Of a DNA stretch of 6,315 nucleotides, positions 5,810-6,315 are shown one piece after another; position 1 is the first letter of the stretch, and every line of letters begins with the position of its first letter. A program made the translations under genes and the position numbers. Origin of the DNA: DATGHS01 sp035307785 (GTDB taxonomy: Bacteria; Planctomycetota; Planctomycetia; Gemmatales; Gemmataceae); the NCBI GenBank assembly GCA_035307785.1, contig DATGHS010000342.1:1-6315 (forward strand), given 5' to 3'. Under the pieces are notes generated by a model. That model ran no database searches and was not told where the DNA came from. It saw only the letters and a program-made list of their open reading frames with translations.

Positions 5810-6315
5810 ATGACTCCCGATCTCCACAACTGTCGCGTCGTTCTGGTTCGGCCGCATTATGCCGGCAACCTGGGCGCGACCGCGCGGGTGATGCACAACT
5901 TCGGGCTGACGCAACTGGTTCTCGTCGATGGGATTGCAAACCCGATTGATGACGAAGCAAGGCGCTTGAGCACGCACGGTGAATTTATTTTGCAGGCAGC
6001 ACGCAGCATTCAGAATATGGACGAAGCGGTGGCCGATTGCGTGCTGGTGGTCGCGACCTCGGCTCGCAGTGCCGGCGTGTTTCGCAGCACTTCGTCGTTG
6101 CCATTGCGCCAGATCGCTCCCATCATGCGTTGCGCCATGAGGAAGGGCCCAGTCGCCTTCGTGTTTGGCCCCGAGCCAAGCGGGTTGAGCAACCAGGAAA
6201 TCGATCGCTGGCACTATTTGCTGCACATTGCCGGCAATCCGGAGTATGAGGCGCTCAATTTGGCCCAAGCCGTCGGCATTTGCCTCTACGAGTTGAATGC
6301 ATGCATGCTGCCCGA
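5810..6315 (+). CDS. TrmJ/TrmH-group SPOUT RNA 2'-O-methyltransferase, 3' end cut off
   Basis: The first 168 codons of a gene continuing past the right edge (E. coli TrmJ has about 246). The ATG at 5810 gives a protein starting MTPDLHNCRVVLVRPHYAGN, aligning with the usual TrmJ beginning. No strong ribosome binding site is visible, so the start rests on this alignment. SPOUT features: motif 1 GNLGATARVMHNFG (19-32) with the conserved Asn20 and Arg26; TSARS (83-87); motif 2 FGPEPSGLSN (119-128) with Glu122; motif 3 NPEYEALNLAQAV (143-155). Such enzymes bind S-adenosylmethionine in a C-terminal trefoil knot and methylate a tRNA ribose; position 32 in the anticodon loop is the TrmJ target. Two details differ from typical TrmJ: Pro121 replaces the Arg of FGRE, and Glu-Ala (147-148) replaces Ser-Ser before LNLA. 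The family is clear; assignment to TrmJ rather than another TrmH group-1 enzyme is not, so no symbol is given. Confidence 0.85.
   Translation, partial: MTPDLHNCRVVLVRPHYAGNLGATARVMHNFGLTQLVLVDGIANPIDDEARRLSTHGEFILQAARSIQNMDEAVADCVLVVATSARSAGVFRSTSSLPLRQIAPIMRCAMRKGPVAFVFGPEPSGLSNQEIDRWHYLLHIAGNPEYEALNLAQAVGICLYELNACMLP

Noticed and set aside
5622..5960. 112-codon minus-strand frame giving Arg/Ser-rich repeats
   Set aside because: The repeated peptide pattern is simply the translation of the inverted repeat at 5727-5793.
5792..6268. 158-codon minus-strand open frame
   Set aside because: It is antisense to the methyltransferase gene, whose plus-strand translation contains all SPOUT motifs.
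1..6315. tRNA, rRNA, CRISPR array, insertion sequence or transposase
   Set aside because: No cloverleaf, regularly spaced repeats, transposase motifs or terminal repeats with target duplications were seen.

Overview
The window looks like a GC-rich bacterial chromosome fragment, most likely from a planctomycete (Pirellulales-like). That assignment is an inference. It rests on a GAF-GAF-membrane-HlyD fusion next to a second HlyD-like gene, and on several different BIME-like palindromic repeats between genes, which I associate with that group. No marker gene in the window proves it.

Left part, minus strand (1-2580): an apparent two-gene export-adaptor or signalling operon. The upstream gene (2580 to 436) encodes a 714-residue protein with two cytoplasmic GAF sensor domains, one transmembrane helix and a periplasmic HlyD-type adaptor half. 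The next gene starts at 313 and runs off the left edge. It encodes a secreted or lipid-anchored protein whose visible part ends in the start of an HlyD lipoyl-like domain. A 122-bp gap holding a double palindrome separates them. A candidate promoter lies at about 2637-2665.

Middle (2581-3379): a gene-free stretch of about 300 bp with palindromes and a second inverted-repeat element. A small unrecognised minus-strand gene (2878-3234, 118 aa) follows. A 145-bp divergent spacer separates it from the plus-strand genes.

Right part, plus strand (3380-6315): a complete 779-residue Aas-like lipid enzyme, fusing a PlsC-type lysophospholipid acyltransferase to an AMP-forming acyl-ACP/acyl-CoA synthetase. 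A third inverted-repeat element follows. The window ends inside a TrmJ/TrmH-group SPOUT tRNA 2'-O-ribose methyltransferase, 168 residues of which are visible. The two plus-strand genes have no obvious functional link.

The clearest unexplained pattern is that each of the three complete genes has a different inverted-repeat element in the gap downstream of its stop codon. In each element, two inverted copies of a short, itself near-palindromic unit flank a short spacer, and none has the U-run of an intrinsic terminator. In the element at 351-412 the two copies differ by a compensatory base-pair change, which suggests that the short hairpin is the conserved unit.
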